Under the pieces are notes generated by a model. The model was given only the letters and a program-made list of their open reading frames with translations. It had not been told where the DNA came from and ran no database searches. A stretch of 64,000 bases of DNA from Shimia sagamensis. Its GTDB lineage: Bacteria; Pseudomonadota; Alphaproteobacteria; Rhodobacterales; Rhodobacteraceae. Where the stretch lies: assembly GCF_900182745.1 (NCBI RefSeq), contig NZ_FXTY01000004.1, positions 310,001 to 374,000 of the forward strand, given 5' to 3'. Both the position numbers and the translations under genes were made by a program. Shown one piece after another: positions 8,559 through 18,370 of this stretch; position 1 is the stretch's first letter, and the number at the start of each line of letters is the position of its first letter.

Positions 8559-10304
8559 ATGAACCTGTTTTCCGAGATCCGCGTTGCCGTGATCGACGCG
8601 CTGACTGCGATGCAAGCCGAAGGCAAGCTGCCTGAAGGACTGGACTTCAAAAACGTGGCGGTAGAGCCCCCGCGCGACGCGTTGCATGGCGACATGGCAA
8701 CCAACGCTGCGATGGTGTTGGCCAAGCCTTCCAAGATGAAGCCACGCGATATAGCCGAGGTGCTGGCGGCAAAGCTGGCCGAAGACGCGCGTGTTGAAGT
8801 TGCCGAGGTAGCTGGTCCGGGGTTCTTGAACCTGCGTTTGGCGCCGGTGTTGTGGCAAGGTGTTGTGAAAGCCGCTCTGGATGGCGGTCAGAACTTTGGC
8901 CGTTCGACCATGGGCGAAAGCAAAAAGGTCAACGTCGAATACGTCTCTGCCAACCCAACAGGCCCTTTGCATGTGGGCCACACCCGTGGGGCAGTGTTTG
9001 GGGATGCGCTGGCGTCGCTGTTGGACTTTGTCGGCTTTGACGTGACGCGGGAGTATTACATCAACGATGGTGGCGGGCAGGTTGACGTGTTGGCGCGGTC
9101 TGTTTACCTGCGCTATCTTGAGGCGCATGGCCAAGAGGTTGCTTTCCCAGACGGCACTTATCCCGGTGACTATCTGATCGAGACCGGCAAGGCGCTTAAG
9201 GAAAAAGTCGGCACAGCCTACATCGACCAGCCTGAAGATGTCTGGCTACAGGATGTCCGTCTCTTCGCAACCGATGCGATGATGGAGTTGATCCGGGCTG
9301 ACCTGAAGGCGCTGGGCGTGGTGATGGACAAGTTCTATTCCGAAAAGTCGCTCTATGGCACTGGCCGGATCGAGGCTGCCATTGCGGAACTGGATAACAA
9401 GGGCCTGATCTACGAAGGCGTTTTGGAGCCACCAAAAGGCAAGAAACCGGAAGACTGGGAACCACGTGAGCAGACTTTGTTCAAGTCGACCGAGCATGGG
9501 GACGATGTGGATCGTCCGGTGAAGAAATCCGACGGGGCGTGGACCTATTTTGCCCCAGACATTGCTTATCACTACGATAAGGTGGATCGCGGATTTGATA
9601 TGCTGATCGATGTCTTTGGAGCGGACCACGGCGGTTACGTCAAGCGCATGAAGGCGGCTGTTTCGGCACTGTCCGATGGCAAGGTTCCATTGGACATCAA
9701 GCTGACCCAACTGGTGAAGCTGTTCAAAAACGGTGAGCCATTCAAAATGTCCAAACGGGCAGGGACCTTTGTGACCCTGCGCGATGTGGTGGATCAGGTG
9801 GGGCCAGATGTGACCCGCTTTGTGATGCTGACCCGCAAAAACGACGCGCCACTGGACTTTGATTTTGACAAGGTTCTGGAGCAGTCCAAAGACAATCCGG
9901 TGTTCTATGTTCAGTATGCCCATGCACGGGTGTGTTCGGTGATCCGCAACGCTGAGTCCGCGGGTATTACCGCGGATGACGCAACTTTGGCGGCTGCCGA
10001 TCTGTCCAAACTGGATCATGCAGCGGAGATAGCTGTGGCCAGAAAATTGGCCGAATGGCCACGTTTGGTGGAAATTGCGGGGCGCACCAACGAGCCGCAC
10101 CGGATTGCCTTTTACCTCTATGAACTCGCCGGAGAGCTGCATGCGCTTTACTACAAAGGCAATGAGGATACCTCTCTGCGTTTTGTGCAAGAGGGTGACG
10201 CAGATACATCACAGGCGAAAATTGCACTCGCACGCGCCGTGGCCGTTGTTATTTCCGCAGGTCTTGGTATTCTGGGCGTAACTCCGGCACAAGAGATGCG
10301 CTAA
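8559..10304 (+). CDS. argS: Arginyl-tRNA synthetase
   Basis: A 581-residue class I synthetase. The N-terminal Arg-tRNA additional domain covers about 1-100. The ATP-binding HIGH motif appears as [14 protein letters not shown] (about 136-149). KMSKRAG (about 396-402) is the KMSKS-like loop, and the DALR anticodon-binding domain occupies the C-terminus (about 450-581). It charges tRNA-Arg. The synteny argS, SPOR protein, nagZ, scpA, scpB is typical of Rhodobacterales. Confidence 0.97.
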   Translation: MNLFSEIRVAVIDALTAMQAEGKLPEGLDFKNVAVEPPRDALHGDMATNAAMVLAKPSKMKPRDIAEVLAAKLAEDARVEVAEVAGPGFLNLRLAPVLWQGVVKAALDGGQNFGRSTMGESKKVNVEYVSANPTGPLHVGHTRGAVFGDALASLLDFVGFDVTREYYINDGGGQVDVLARSVYLRYLEAHGQEVAFPDGTYPGDYLIETGKALKEKVGTAYIDQPEDVWLQDVRLFATDAMMELIRADLKALGVVMDKFYSEKSLYGTGRIEAAIAELDNKGLIYEGVLEPPKGKKPEDWEPREQTLFKSTEHGDDVDRPVKKSDGAWTYFAPDIAYHYDKVDRGFDMLIDVFGADHGGYVKRMKAAVSALSDGKVPLDIKLTQLVKLFKNGEPFKMSKRAGTFVTLRDVVDQVGPDVTRFVMLTRKNDAPLDFDFDKVLEQSKDNPVFYVQYAHARVCSVIRNAESAGITADDATLAAADLSKLDHAAEIAVARKLAEWPRLVEIAGRTNEPHRIAFYLYELAGELHALYYKGNEDTSLRFVQEGDADTSQAKIALARAVAVVISAGLGILGVTPAQEMR

Positions 10305-10394
10305 AGCTGCACGTTCGTCGGGGTTGAGGACTAGGCAAGACGACCCCGGCGACACCGCACATCCGCGGTAACGCGCGCGGGCAGTGAGGCAAAA

Positions 10395-11414
10395 ATGGCA
10401 GAAATTCCGATGGGTGCGCATGGCGCGCCCAAAGGCGACTCTCCGAACGCAGCTCTTTTGGTGAGCCGCGCAGGGATGTTTGTATCTCTCGCGCTGGTTG
10501 TCGGGACGGGCGTGTGGGGGTTCCAGATCCTTTCCCGCGATGTAAGCGGCGTGCCTGTAGTACGGGCCTTGGAAGGGCCTATGCGTATTCAGCCCGACAA
10601 CCCGGGAGGACGTCAGGCTGGTCACCAGGGGTTGATGGTCAATCAGGTGGCAGCGGATGGCAGTGCGGCTGGTCCAGCGGATCAGGTGATTGTTGCGCCA
10701 CCGCCAATTTCTTTGACAGATCGTGATATGGTGACAGGTGCACCTGTGGTCGTGCAGCCTGCTGACAATCGGTCGACGATGCCAAATCTTGTGGAAACGG
10801 AAAAATTGACCGAAGTGGTCGCGCGTGCGCCCATTGAGCCAATCGTTGCGCCTGCACCGCTGGATGTGAGTACGCCTTTGTCCGTGGAAGAACTGGCCGA
10901 ACGCCTTTCTGCTGGTGCTACGCCCTTGGAGACCGTCGACGTTGAAGACGTGAAACCCATTCAGGTGGCTTTGAAAGAGCCGGATGTCTCCGTTGATGTG
11001 GCAACCGCCGATAAGCTAGAAATTAAGGGCGGACTGAAACGCTCGTTGCGTCCGGTGTTGCGTCCAGCCAAGTTGTCCTCTGTGGCGCAAGGCACGCAGG
11101 TTGCGTCGATTGATGCGGCTGTTCAAGGCGCGTTAAAAGAGGTTGATGCAGAAACCATTCCGGCAGGCACGCGTTTGGTGCAACTGGGCGCATATGCCAG
11201 TCCGGAGATTGCGCGGGCGGAGTGGGACAAGCTGCAGCAGCGGTTTGATACCTATCTAGGCGACAAATCCCGTGTGATTGAGAAAGCCAGCAGCGGCGGG
11301 CGGGTGTTTTATCGCTTGCGGGCGATGGGCTTTGAAACCGTTAGTGACGCACGCCGCCTGTGCTCTGCGCTGAAGGCAGAAAACGCCGATTGTATTCCGG
11401 TCACCACGCGATGA
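10395..11414 (+). CDS. SPOR-domain membrane protein
   Basis: A 339-residue bitopic protein: short cytoplasmic N-terminus, one TM helix at about 21-46, a long low-complexity periplasmic linker rich in Val, Pro and Ala (about 50-250), and a C-terminal SPOR domain starting near GTRLVQLGAYASPEIARAEW (about 255-339). SPOR domains bind denuded septal peptidoglycan glycans, so a role in cell division or envelope maintenance is expected. Its stop overlaps the start of nagZ (ATGA), linking it to a peptidoglycan-recycling gene. Confidence 0.88.
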   Translation: MAEIPMGAHGAPKGDSPNAALLVSRAGMFVSLALVVGTGVWGFQILSRDVSGVPVVRALEGPMRIQPDNPGGRQAGHQGLMVNQVAADGSAAGPADQVIVAPPPISLTDRDMVTGAPVVVQPADNRSTMPNLVETEKLTEVVARAPIEPIVAPAPLDVSTPLSVEELAERLSAGATPLETVDVEDVKPIQVALKEPDVSVDVATADKLEIKGGLKRSLRPVLRPAKLSSVAQGTQVASIDAAVQGALKEVDAETIPAGTRLVQLGAYASPEIARAEWDKLQQRFDTYLGDKSRVIEKASSGGRVFYRLRAMGFETVSDARRLCSALKAENADCIPVTTR

Positions 11415-12394
11415 ACCGGTTTTGCGCCGCGATCTTTGGTTGCGACGGGTTGCGCCTAACGGCTGAAGAGACGGCGTTTTTTCGGGATGTGCAGCCGTTT
11501 GGTTTCATACTGTTTGCTCGTAATATCGACACCGCGGATCAGGTGCGCATGTTGTGTGATGAACTACGGGCTTGCGTGGATCATCATGCACCGATCCTGA
11601 TTGATCAGGAAGGTGGGCGTGTGCAGCGGTTACGGCCTCCGTTGGCATCTGAGTGGGTGCCACCCTTGGAAGAGGTGCAAAAAGCGGGCCCCAATGCGGC
11701 GCGGGCAATGTATTTGCGCTATCGTATCATTGCACATGAGTTGATGGCGCTTGGAGTAGACGCCAACTGTGCGCCGATGGTGGATGTGGCTCGACCTGCC
11801 ACACATCCGTTTTTGCGCAACCGGTGTTACGGCGACGATCCGCAGCAGATTATCGAGATCGGCCGCGCAGTTGCAGAGGGGCTTTGGGATGGCGGCGTCT
11901 TCCCCGTGGTCAAACATATGCCAGGGCACGGGTTGGCAGTTGTTGATAGCCACAAGGATTTGCCGCGCGTCTCTGTGCCAAAGGCACAGTTGAAAGCTGA
12001 TTTTGCGCCCTTTAAAGCGCTGAAAGGCCTTCCGATGGGAATGACAGCGCATATTGTGTTTGAAGACATGGATGACAGACCTGCGACGACATCACCTAAG
12101 ATGATGAAATTCATGCGCGACGAGATTGGCTTTGACGGGCTGATCATGACCGATGACATCGACATGCAGGCCTTGAGCGGCTCTGTGGACCAACGCGCAG
12201 CGGCAGCGATTGCCGCAGGATGTGATGCAGTTTTGCATTGCAACGGCACTTTGGCGGAGCGCCAAGCGGTGGCGGAGGCTATTGGTGAGATGACTGAGGC
12301 AGGGCAACGGCGTGCCGAAGTGGTATTGGCAACGCGGCGACAGGCCGTGCCTGTTGACATTGAAGCGCTTGCCGAGGAACTTAAAGCGTTCTGA
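11411..12394 (+). CDS. nagZ: Beta-N-acetylhexosaminidase (GH3)
   Basis: The 327-residue cytosolic glycoside hydrolase family 3 protein carries LIDQEGGRVQRLRPP, the substrate loop KHMPGHG with the catalytic His, and MTDDIDMQAL containing the nucleophile Asp. NagZ removes GlcNAc from anhydromuropeptides during cell-wall recycling. The frame is open from 11360, but the ATG at 11411 that overlaps the SPOR gene stop is the natural start. Confidence 0.94.
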   Translation: MNRFCAAIFGCDGLRLTAEETAFFRDVQPFGFILFARNIDTADQVRMLCDELRACVDHHAPILIDQEGGRVQRLRPPLASEWVPPLEEVQKAGPNAARAMYLRYRIIAHELMALGVDANCAPMVDVARPATHPFLRNRCYGDDPQQIIEIGRAVAEGLWDGGVFPVVKHMPGHGLAVVDSHKDLPRVSVPKAQLKADFAPFKALKGLPMGMTAHIVFEDMDDRPATTSPKMMKFMRDEIGFDGLIMTDDIDMQALSGSVDQRAAAAIAAGCDAVLHCNGTLAERQAVAEAIGEMTEAGQRRAEVVLATRRQAVPVDIEALAEELKAF

Positions 12395-12417
12395 ACAGGC
12401 GCTTGACGGGCAGGGGC

Positions 12418-13242
12418 ATGGCCGAGACCGACCTAAATCATACTCTACAGATGTCCTTTGAGGACGATCGGGAAGAGATTTCCGTTGCTGACCGCATGGC
12501 AGCGGAAGCTCTGATTGTGGATGTGGACGGGTTTGAAGGGCCTCTTGATCTGTTGCTGACCTTATCGCGAACGCAGAAAGTAGATCTGCGCAAGATTTCG
12601 GTGTTGGAGCTGGCGAAACAATATTTGGACTTTGTCGAACGGGCCAAACGGCTGCGGCTTGAGTTGGCAGCGGATTATCTGGTGATGGCTGCCTGGCTCG
12701 CGTTTCTGAAATCGCGCTTGTTGTTGCCACCTGATCCAACCGAAGAAGGACCGTCTGGAGAGGAACTTGCGGCGCACCTGGCCTTTCAACTGGAGCGCTT
12801 GCAGGCGATGCGGGATGCGGCCGCCAAGTTGATGGCTCGGGATCGGTTGGGGCGTGATTTCTTTGCGCGCGGTGTGCCGGAATCTGTTGAGCGTGTGCGG
12901 CGGATCACTTTCACAGCGACGTTGATGGACTTGATGCAGGGGTACGCACGCCTGCGCACAAGAGATGAGTTCCGTCCCTTTATTCTGGACCGCGAGTCGG
13001 TGTTCACGATGGAAGAGGCGTTGGAGCGAATGCGCGGGTTGATTGGCTATGCCGGCGCATGGACCGATATTCTGAGTTATCTGCCCGTGGGCTGGGAGAA
13101 CGATCCGAAGAAACGCCGTTCGGCCACCGCGGCAACATTTGCGGCATCGCTGGAACTGGCCAAAGAAGGCAAGGTGTTTATCCGCCAAAGCGAGACCTTT
13201 GCGCCGATAGAAGTACGAAAGAGAGACGGCAGGGATGAGTGA
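12418..13242 (+). CDS. scpA: Segregation and condensation protein A (kleisin)
   Basis: A 274-residue ScpA: the family core FEGPLDLLLTLSRTQKVDLRKISVLELAKQYL is at about 40-70, followed by the ADYLVMAAWLAFLKSRLLLP helix and a C-terminal winged-helix part ending in VFIRQSETFAPIEVR. With ScpB and SMC it forms the bacterial condensin. Start taken at the ATG at 12418; a TTG at 12403 is possible. The scpB start overlaps its end by 8 bp. Confidence 0.94.
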   Translation: MAETDLNHTLQMSFEDDREEISVADRMAAEALIVDVDGFEGPLDLLLTLSRTQKVDLRKISVLELAKQYLDFVERAKRLRLELAADYLVMAAWLAFLKSRLLLPPDPTEEGPSGEELAAHLAFQLERLQAMRDAAAKLMARDRLGRDFFARGVPESVERVRRITFTATLMDLMQGYARLRTRDEFRPFILDRESVFTMEEALERMRGLIGYAGAWTDILSYLPVGWENDPKKRRSATAATFAASLELAKEGKVFIRQSETFAPIEVRKRDGRDE

Positions 13243-13942
13243 CGATATCAATATGTCGGAGCCGGACGTTGAGGACGCTGTACAGGACGCTCCGGAACAA
13301 GAGGAAAGTCTGTTTGAAGCGCCGCCCATCGCGGAGCAGGAGCGCATGTGTGAAGCCATCTTGTTTGCCAGTACAGAACCGGTGAGCGTCAAAGAGATGA
13401 ACAACCGCATGCCGCATGGCTGTGACGCAGCGGAGGCGTTGGTGCATCTGCGCAAGCGGTATGAAGGCCGTGGGGTCAGCGTCGTGAAAGTCGGCGATGC
13501 CTGGGCGATGCGCACGGAGCCCGACCTTGGCTTTCTCATGCAAAAAGAGACTGTGGAGACACGCAAGCTGTCCCGTGCAGCCGTCGAAACACTAGCCATT
13601 ATTGCGTATCATCAGCCGGTGACGCGGGCGGAGATAGAGGAAATCCGCGGTGTGAGCGTGAGCCGAGGTACGGTGGATCAATTGCTCGAGATGGAGTGGA
13701 TCCGGTTTGGGCGTCGCAAGATGACGCCGGGGCGGCCGGTGACCTTTGTGGTAACACCGCAGTTCTTGGATCACTTTGGTTTGTCCAGTCCGCGGGACTT
13801 GCCAGGGCTCAAGGAACTGCGGGCTGCGGGGCTTCTGGAAAACCGCCCGCCACCGGGCACGATTCCATTGGGTCTGAATTCCGATGAGGATGAAGACGGG
13901 ATGGTCATTGATGACGGGCAGCCGGAATTGTTTGAGGAATAA
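13235..13942 (+). CDS. scpB: Segregation and condensation protein B
   Basis: A 235-residue ScpB with two winged-helix domains. Markers are CEAILFASTEPVSVKEM (about 33-50), the IAYHQPVTRAEIEEIRGVS block (about 126-144) and TPGRPVTFVVTPQFLDHFGL. It has an acidic N-terminus and C-terminus. ScpB dimers bind the ScpA kleisin in the SMC complex. Translationally coupled to scpA. Confidence 0.95.
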   Translation: MSDDINMSEPDVEDAVQDAPEQEESLFEAPPIAEQERMCEAILFASTEPVSVKEMNNRMPHGCDAAEALVHLRKRYEGRGVSVVKVGDAWAMRTEPDLGFLMQKETVETRKLSRAAVETLAIIAYHQPVTRAEIEEIRGVSVSRGTVDQLLEMEWIRFGRRKMTPGRPVTFVVTPQFLDHFGLSSPRDLPGLKELRAAGLLENRPPPGTIPLGLNSDEDEDGMVIDDGQPELFEE

Positions 13943-14027
13943 GCCCAACCTCAAAAACAAGGTAATTGCCTTACTCTAGGCGCAATTTGTTCCTAAATTG
14001 GGGGGGTGAATTTTCGGAGTAGACTCA

Positions 14028-14252
14028 ATGAACGCCAATCAGCTGATCAATATGGTCACCCGTATGGTGATGCGCCGCCTGATCAATGGCGGCATCAACG
14101 CTGGGATCAACGCGGCGTCCAAGGTGCAGAAAAAAACACCTACTGAGCCGGGGCCATGGGGAGAGACCGCGAAACCTACCAAAACCCCACAGTTTGACGC
14201 CAAACGCACGCGGCAGGCTATGCGCGTCACACGCAATATTGGCCGGTTTTAA
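14028..14252 (+). CDS. Small conserved-looking protein of unknown function, 74 aa
   Basis: A basic 74-residue protein starting MNANQLINMVTRMVMRRLIN with an amphipathic, Asn/Ile/Gly-rich N-terminal half (INGGINAGINAASK) and a Lys/Thr/Pro/Arg-rich C-terminal half. The start has upstream CGGAGTAGACTCA, a fair ribosome-binding site. No domain is recognised. The methionine/asparagine-rich start followed by a proline-rich tail suggests a short membrane- or partner-binding helix plus a disordered tail, which is inference. It lies between scpB and convergent dcd. Confidence 0.6.
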   Translation: MNANQLINMVTRMVMRRLINGGINAGINAASKVQKKTPTEPGPWGETAKPTKTPQFDAKRTRQAMRVTRNIGRF

Positions 14253-14258
14253 ACCGGA

Positions 14259-15335
14259 CTAGACCGTTTTGAAGTGTTTGCTCAGCTTCAGGCCTTGTCC
14301 CTGATAGTTTGAGGCGATGCCAACGCCATAAAGCTGTTCTGGTACGTTTGTCATGCGTTCGTAGACCAGACGTCCAACCACCTGTCCGTGTTCCAGTACA
14401 AATGGAGCCTCATGACAGCGCACTTCCAACACGCCACGAGAGCCTGTGCCGCCCGCTGCGTCATGGCCAAATCCTGGGTCAAAAAAACCTGCGTAGTGCA
14501 CGCGGAATTCACCAACCATTGCCAAGAACGGTGCCATTTCAGCAGCATAAGCTGGTGGAATGCTGACGGCCTCGCGGCTCACCAGAATGTAAAACGCACC
14601 GGGGTCCAGAATGATTTTTCCGTCTGAAGCGTGCAGTTCCTCCCAATATTCGGCAGGATCGTAGTATCCGATATTGTCGAGGTCGATGACACCGGTGTGT
14701 GGTTTTGCACGATACCCAACAAGCGTACCTTCGCCGGGCTTCAGATCGACCGAAAAGCCAAGACCATCGTCAATTACAGCATCGCCATCCACCAACGGAC
14801 TGCGGTCATGCAAGACACTCAGGTCTGCGTCCGTCAGTACGCTTTGGCCCTGTCGGAAACGAATTTGGTTAAGACGCATGCCGGGACGCACCAACACAGA
14901 AAAGCTGCGCGGGCAGATTTCAGCATAAAGTGGGCCGGAATAGCCAGAGGCGATGCGGTCAAACTCTGTGCCGCCGTCGGTGATGGTGCGGGTCAACAGG
15001 TCAAGACGCCCCGTAGAGCTTTTGGCGTTGGCCACGGCTTGTATCCCGTCCGGTAGCGCGAGGCTTTCCATAAGCGGGACCACATAGACGCAGCCTTTTT
15101 CCAATACAGCACCATTGGTGAGGTCAATGCGGTGCATCTCGAATTCTGCGAGGCGATCCTGGACGCTGCGGCCACTGCCTGACAGGAACGATGCGCGTAC
15201 GCGGTAGGCAACTGTGCCCAGACGCAAATCCAGTGAGGCCGGTTGCACCTGACCCTCTGCAACGGGCTGTGTGACCGATATTTCTCCGGTTTTCAGCATT
15301 GTTTCAATGGTTTGGCTCGGAATAACGCCGGTCAT
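14259..15335 (-). CDS. dcd: Double-length 2'-deoxycytidine 5'-triphosphate deaminase
   Basis: At 358 residues it is nearly twice the usual Dcd length (about 190) and appears to hold two dUTPase-like folds. The first half carries VQPASLDLRLGTVAYRVR and VYVVPLMESLALPDGIQAVANAKSSTGRLDL. The second carries YILVSREAVSIPPAYAAEM and VEFRVHYAGFFDPGFGHDAAGGTGSRGVLEVR-like elements. This is the alphaproteobacterial fused form. It deaminates dCTP to dUTP for dTMP synthesis. The frame is open to 15380, but the ATG at 15333-15335 (MTGVIPSQ) fits the family start. Confidence 0.88.
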   Translation of the reverse strand: MTGVIPSQTIETMLKTGEISVTQPVAEGQVQPASLDLRLGTVAYRVRASFLSGSGRSVQDRLAEFEMHRIDLTNGAVLEKGCVYVVPLMESLALPDGIQAVANAKSSTGRLDLLTRTITDGGTEFDRIASGYSGPLYAEICPRSFSVLVRPGMRLNQIRFRQGQSVLTDADLSVLHDRSPLVDGDAVIDDGLGFSVDLKPGEGTLVGYRAKPHTGVIDLDNIGYYDPAEYWEELHASDGKIILDPGAFYILVSREAVSIPPAYAAEMAPFLAMVGEFRVHYAGFFDPGFGHDAAGGTGSRGVLEVRCHEAPFVLEHGQVVGRLVYERMTNVPEQLYGVGIASNYQGQGLKLSKHFKTV

Positions 15336-15354
15336 TGGATAGTCTCCAGATACA

Positions 15355-15386
15355 CAAAACGCCCGGGCCTTGCGGCACACGGGCGG
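15355..15386 (-). terminator. Terminator after tRNA-Pro
   Basis: Read on the minus strand, CGCCCG (about 15380-15385) and CGGGCG (15360-15365) form a stem with a GC-rich inner hairpin around GCCGCAAGGC, followed by TTTTG at 15359-15355. It lies just downstream of the tRNA 3' end and upstream of the dcd start, so it separates tRNA transcription from dcd. Confidence 0.7.
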
Positions 15387-15393
15387 TTTTGAT

Positions 15394-15470
15394 TGGTCGG
15401 GCTAGCAGGACTCGAACCTGCGACCTTCCGTCCCCCAGACGGACGCGCTACCAGGCTGCGCCATAGCCCG
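15394..15470 (-). tRNA. tRNA-Pro (anticodon GGG)
   Basis: The 77-nt cloverleaf reads on the minus strand with acceptor arms CGGGCTA (15464-15470) and TAGCCCG (15398-15404), discriminator A at 15397 and an encoded CCA at 15394-15396. The anticodon stem TCCGT/ACGGA encloses the loop CTGGGGG, giving anticodon GGG at 15434-15436. The T arm contains GGTTCGAGTCC. It decodes CCC and CCU proline codons. Confidence 0.96.
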
Positions 15471-15544
15471 ACGATGGGCTGTTCATAACGGAATTGCGGG
15501 CGGGAGCAAGTCTTATTGTGCAAGTTTTGTCTCGCCCTGAATGA

Positions 15545-16933
15545 TTAGCCAGCTTTGCTGTTGAGCGCTTCCAGGCGGGCCAGAAGATCGGCGGCGCGAG
15601 AGGCGTCTTTGGGGGCGACGGTCACCGGCTTGGTCAACATCAACAAGAAGTCGTCGCGTGTGTTTTCGCGCGCGATCACAGTTTCCACATCAGGCGTGTC
15701 TGCTGCACTCGAGACGGCTTGTGTGTCGAACGCGGCGTCAGCGGTTGGCGCAGGCTTACTTGCCGATACGGAGCCTCCCAGTGATGTTGCCGTTGCATTG
15801 GGTGCCGATGGTTTAGGTTCTACAGGCGCTGCCACGTCTGGATCTTTTGTCGTCGGTGCCCCTTCGGTTGGTGTCAGGGCGGCTGACGGTAGAGAAGACC
15901 CATCGGGGGAGACAGGAGCCGAGCTTCCGGTGAGTTCGGTGTCTCCGGCTTGGTCCGTGTCAGCGGTTTCTGTGGTCACACCAGCCGGCTCGATTTGAGG
16001 GTTGGTGTCCTGCGCGTTGGAAGAGAGCGGCAGCACATCGTCGGAAGTCGCAGCTTCCAGTGCCTCGACATCCGGATTGCTCTGCGTTGGGTGCGCGGAC
16101 TCTGCTGGAGCATCGATGGAGGCAAACAGGTCATCCATCGGCGGTGTTTGGCTGGGTGTGTCTTGGTCGATTGGTGTTTGTGGTCCCGGAGCTGAAGGGG
16201 CGTGTGTTTCGCCTTCTGCGGGCACCGCACTGGCGTCATCTGCTGCAGGGGCTGCAGTCTGTGGCGTCCTCTCAGTCTCGGCCTCAGAGGTAGTCGGTGC
16301 CCCTTCATGATCAACCTTGACCAGGAGATCATCAAGAAAGCCGTCGTCGTCTTCTGCGGACTCCGTTGTTGTATCGGGCAGGTCCGGTGCCGTGTCGTCT
16401 GGGGCTGTATGGAGCTCTGCCTCAGATTCGGCGTCAGGGACCTCGGCCTCAAGTCCTTCGGACACAGTCTCGCTCTGAAGGTCTTTGGTGGTTGTTACGT
16501 TTTCAGAAAGCACGGGCTCTTCTGCAGCTTCAAGCGCGTCGACTGTCTCCAGCACCTCAGGTGGCGAGATTTCGTCTTGAACTGCGTCGTCTTCTTGCAG
16601 TTTTGCGCTGTCCTCCGCGACCACGTTTTCGCCGCCCTCGAGGTCGTCTTGATCCTGATCGACGGGGCGGGACAGACTCGAGACGTGTTTGACACCTTTT
16701 TCCCGCAGGAGCTGTTGTGCTTCTTTGATGGGCAGTCCGTCTTCATGCAGCAGCTTTTTCAGGCCGCCCAAAAGCTCCATGTCTTGAGGGCGGTAATACC
16801 TCCGGCCCCCAGCACGTTTCACGGGTTTGACTTGTGAAAACTTGCTTTCCCAAAAACGCAGAACGTGCGTTTGCACGTCAAGCCAGTCAGCAACTTCGCT
16901 GATGGTGCGAAATGCCTCACGCGATTTGGCCAT
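15545..16933 (-). CDS. MerR-family regulator with a long acidic disordered C-terminus
   Basis: The N-terminal 80 residues form a MerR winged helix: [25 protein letters not shown] with recognition helix, then the [25 protein letters not shown] wing and [11 protein letters not shown]. Residues about 95-425 are a low-complexity stretch rich in Glu, Asp, Ser, Thr, Pro and Ala with no evident fold. A short ordered segment near the end ([31 protein letters not shown]) closes the 462-residue protein. It follows ihfA by 15 bp. Usual MerR dimerisation coiled coils and effector domains are not visible, and target genes are unknown. Confidence 0.85.
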   Translation of the reverse strand: MAKSREAFRTISEVADWLDVQTHVLRFWESKFSQVKPVKRAGGRRYYRPQDMELLGGLKKLLHEDGLPIKEAQQLLREKGVKHVSSLSRPVDQDQDDLEGGENVVAEDSAKLQEDDAVQDEISPPEVLETVDALEAAEEPVLSENVTTTKDLQSETVSEGLEAEVPDAESEAELHTAPDDTAPDLPDTTTESAEDDDGFLDDLLVKVDHEGAPTTSEAETERTPQTAAPAADDASAVPAEGETHAPSAPGPQTPIDQDTPSQTPPMDDLFASIDAPAESAHPTQSNPDVEALEAATSDDVLPLSSNAQDTNPQIEPAGVTTETADTDQAGDTELTGSSAPVSPDGSSLPSAALTPTEGAPTTKDPDVAAPVEPKPSAPNATATSLGGSVSASKPAPTADAAFDTQAVSSAADTPDVETVIARENTRDDFLLMLTKPVTVAPKDASRAADLLARLEALNSKAG

Positions 16934-16948
16934 GGAGTTTGTCTCGTC

Positions 16949-17251
16949 TTATTTTTTGTTGCCGGCGGCGACGCGATCTTTCATCAGATGCGATGGCCGG
17001 AAGGTAAGGACACGGCGCGGCTGGATCGGAACTTCTTCACCCGTCTTTGGGTTACGGCCCACCCGCGCGGCTTTGTCTCGCACACTAAAAGTGCCAAAAG
17101 AGGAAATCTTGACCTGTTCGCCACGCACCAGCGCGTCGGACATATGGGTCAGAATGCTCTCAACCAATTGAGCGGAGTCGTTTCTGGACAGGCCCACTTC
17201 GCGAAACACTGCTTCGCTCAGATCCATCCGGGTCAATGTCTTATCAGTCAT
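16949..17251 (-). CDS. ihfA: Integration host factor alpha subunit
   Basis: A 100-residue HU/IHF-family DNA-bending protein. It shows [28 protein letters not shown], the beta-arm region [29 protein letters not shown] and the C-terminal [16 protein letters not shown]; the alpha-type beta-arm NPKTGEE is present. The ATG at 17249-17251 is taken as the start rather than the frame extension to 17287. A sigma70-like promoter is placed 32 bp upstream. Confidence 0.95.
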   Translation of the reverse strand: MTDKTLTRMDLSEAVFREVGLSRNDSAQLVESILTHMSDALVRGEQVKISSFGTFSVRDKAARVGRNPKTGEEVPIQPRRVLTFRPSHLMKDRVAAGNKK

Positions 17252-17282
17252 GTGGTCCCCCCTGCCGGTACTCGTTTGAAAA

Positions 17283-17312
17283 ACCATAGAAGCAAGCGAA
17301 TTTGCGAGTCAA
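17283..17312 (-). promoter_or_regulatory. Putative sigma70 promoter of ihfA
   Basis: On the minus strand TTGACT (17312-17307) is followed after 18 bp by TATGGT (17288-17283). The predicted start would give a leader of about 25 nt before the ihfA ATG. It is a motif match only. Confidence 0.5.
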
Positions 17313-17372
17313 TGACTTGCACCGTCTCAAAGACGATTATCTGCAATATTCGCCAACGACTTAGGCTGGCTC

Positions 17373-18347
17373 TTACCATCTTATGACTACGGCACCCCAA
17401 GCAAGACCGCCACCAATGGCCTCGGTCACCAGCAGATCGCCACGCTTGATCCTGCCTTCCGCGACACCGGTGGACAGTGCAAGCGGAATTGAGGCTGCGG
17501 ATGTATTGCCATGATCCTGAACCGTCACAATCACGCGATCCATGGGGACACCGAGCTTTTTGGCGGTGCCTTGAATAATGCGGATGTTGGCTTGGTGCGG
17601 CACAATCCAATCCACGTCGTCGTCTGTGAAGCCAACTTTGGTCAGGGCAGTGTGAGCTGTCGATGTCAACTTCTCAACCGCTTGACGAAAAAGGGCATTT
17701 CCCTGCATGCGCAGCTTGCCAGAGTCGCCTGTGGTGGAAACGCCTCCGTCCACAAAGAGCATGTCTTTGTAGCGGCCGTCAGAATTCAGGTCTGCGCTTA
17801 GGACACCGCGGTCGGCATTGTCGCCAGTGCCGTCTTGGGCTTCGAGGATCAGCGCACCTGCGCCATCACCAAACAGCACACAGGTGGCGCGATCGGTCCA
17901 GTCCATGATGCGGCTAAAGGTTTCGGCGCCAATCACCAAAACACGTCTGGCTTGTCCGGACAGAATCAGGGCGTTGGCATTGGTGAGCGCATAGACAAAA
18001 CCGGCGCACACCGCTTGCACATCAAAGCCAAAGCCACGGGTCATTCCGATTTTCTGCTGAACCATGGTGGCGACAGAAGGAAAGGTGAGATCTGGCGTGG
18101 AGGTGGCCACAACCACCGCATCAATTTCATTGGCCTCTAGATTCGCATCCTTAAGCGCCGCGTTGGCGGCCAGGCTGGCGAGGTCAGATGTGGTTTGATC
18201 ATCGGCGGCAAAATGGCGGCGCTCGATGCCTGAGCGCGTCCGAATCCATTCGTCCGATGTGTCCAGAGTTTTTTCGAATTCGGCGTTGGGAACGACCCGT
18301 TCCGGCAAGTAGTGGCCAACGCCCTTAACCACGGCGCGTGTCGTCAT
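17373..18347 (-). CDS. fabH: Beta-ketoacyl-ACP synthase III
   Basis: A 324-residue thiolase-fold condensing enzyme. The catalytic triad is visible: Cys114 in VQAVCAGFVYAL, His in VPHQANIRI and Asn in GNTSAAS. The C-terminus GGGLAWGAVVIRW is typical of FabH. It condenses acetyl-CoA with malonyl-ACP to start fatty-acid synthesis. It lies in the order rpmF-plsX-fabH-ihfA found widely in alphaproteobacteria. Confidence 0.97.
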   Translation of the reverse strand: MTTRAVVKGVGHYLPERVVPNAEFEKTLDTSDEWIRTRSGIERRHFAADDQTTSDLASLAANAALKDANLEANEIDAVVVATSTPDLTFPSVATMVQQKIGMTRGFGFDVQAVCAGFVYALTNANALILSGQARRVLVIGAETFSRIMDWTDRATCVLFGDGAGALILEAQDGTGDNADRGVLSADLNSDGRYKDMLFVDGGVSTTGDSGKLRMQGNALFRQAVEKLTSTAHTALTKVGFTDDDVDWIVPHQANIRIIQGTAKKLGVPMDRVIVTVQDHGNTSAASIPLALSTGVAEGRIKRGDLLVTEAIGGGLAWGAVVIRW

Positions 18348-18370
18348 ATCAGTGCCTTGCTATATTATTG

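Noticed and set aside
9246-10190. Long minus-strand open frame inside argS
   Set aside because: Antisense to the intact argS coding sequence; low-similarity His/Gln-rich translation and no ribosome-binding site.
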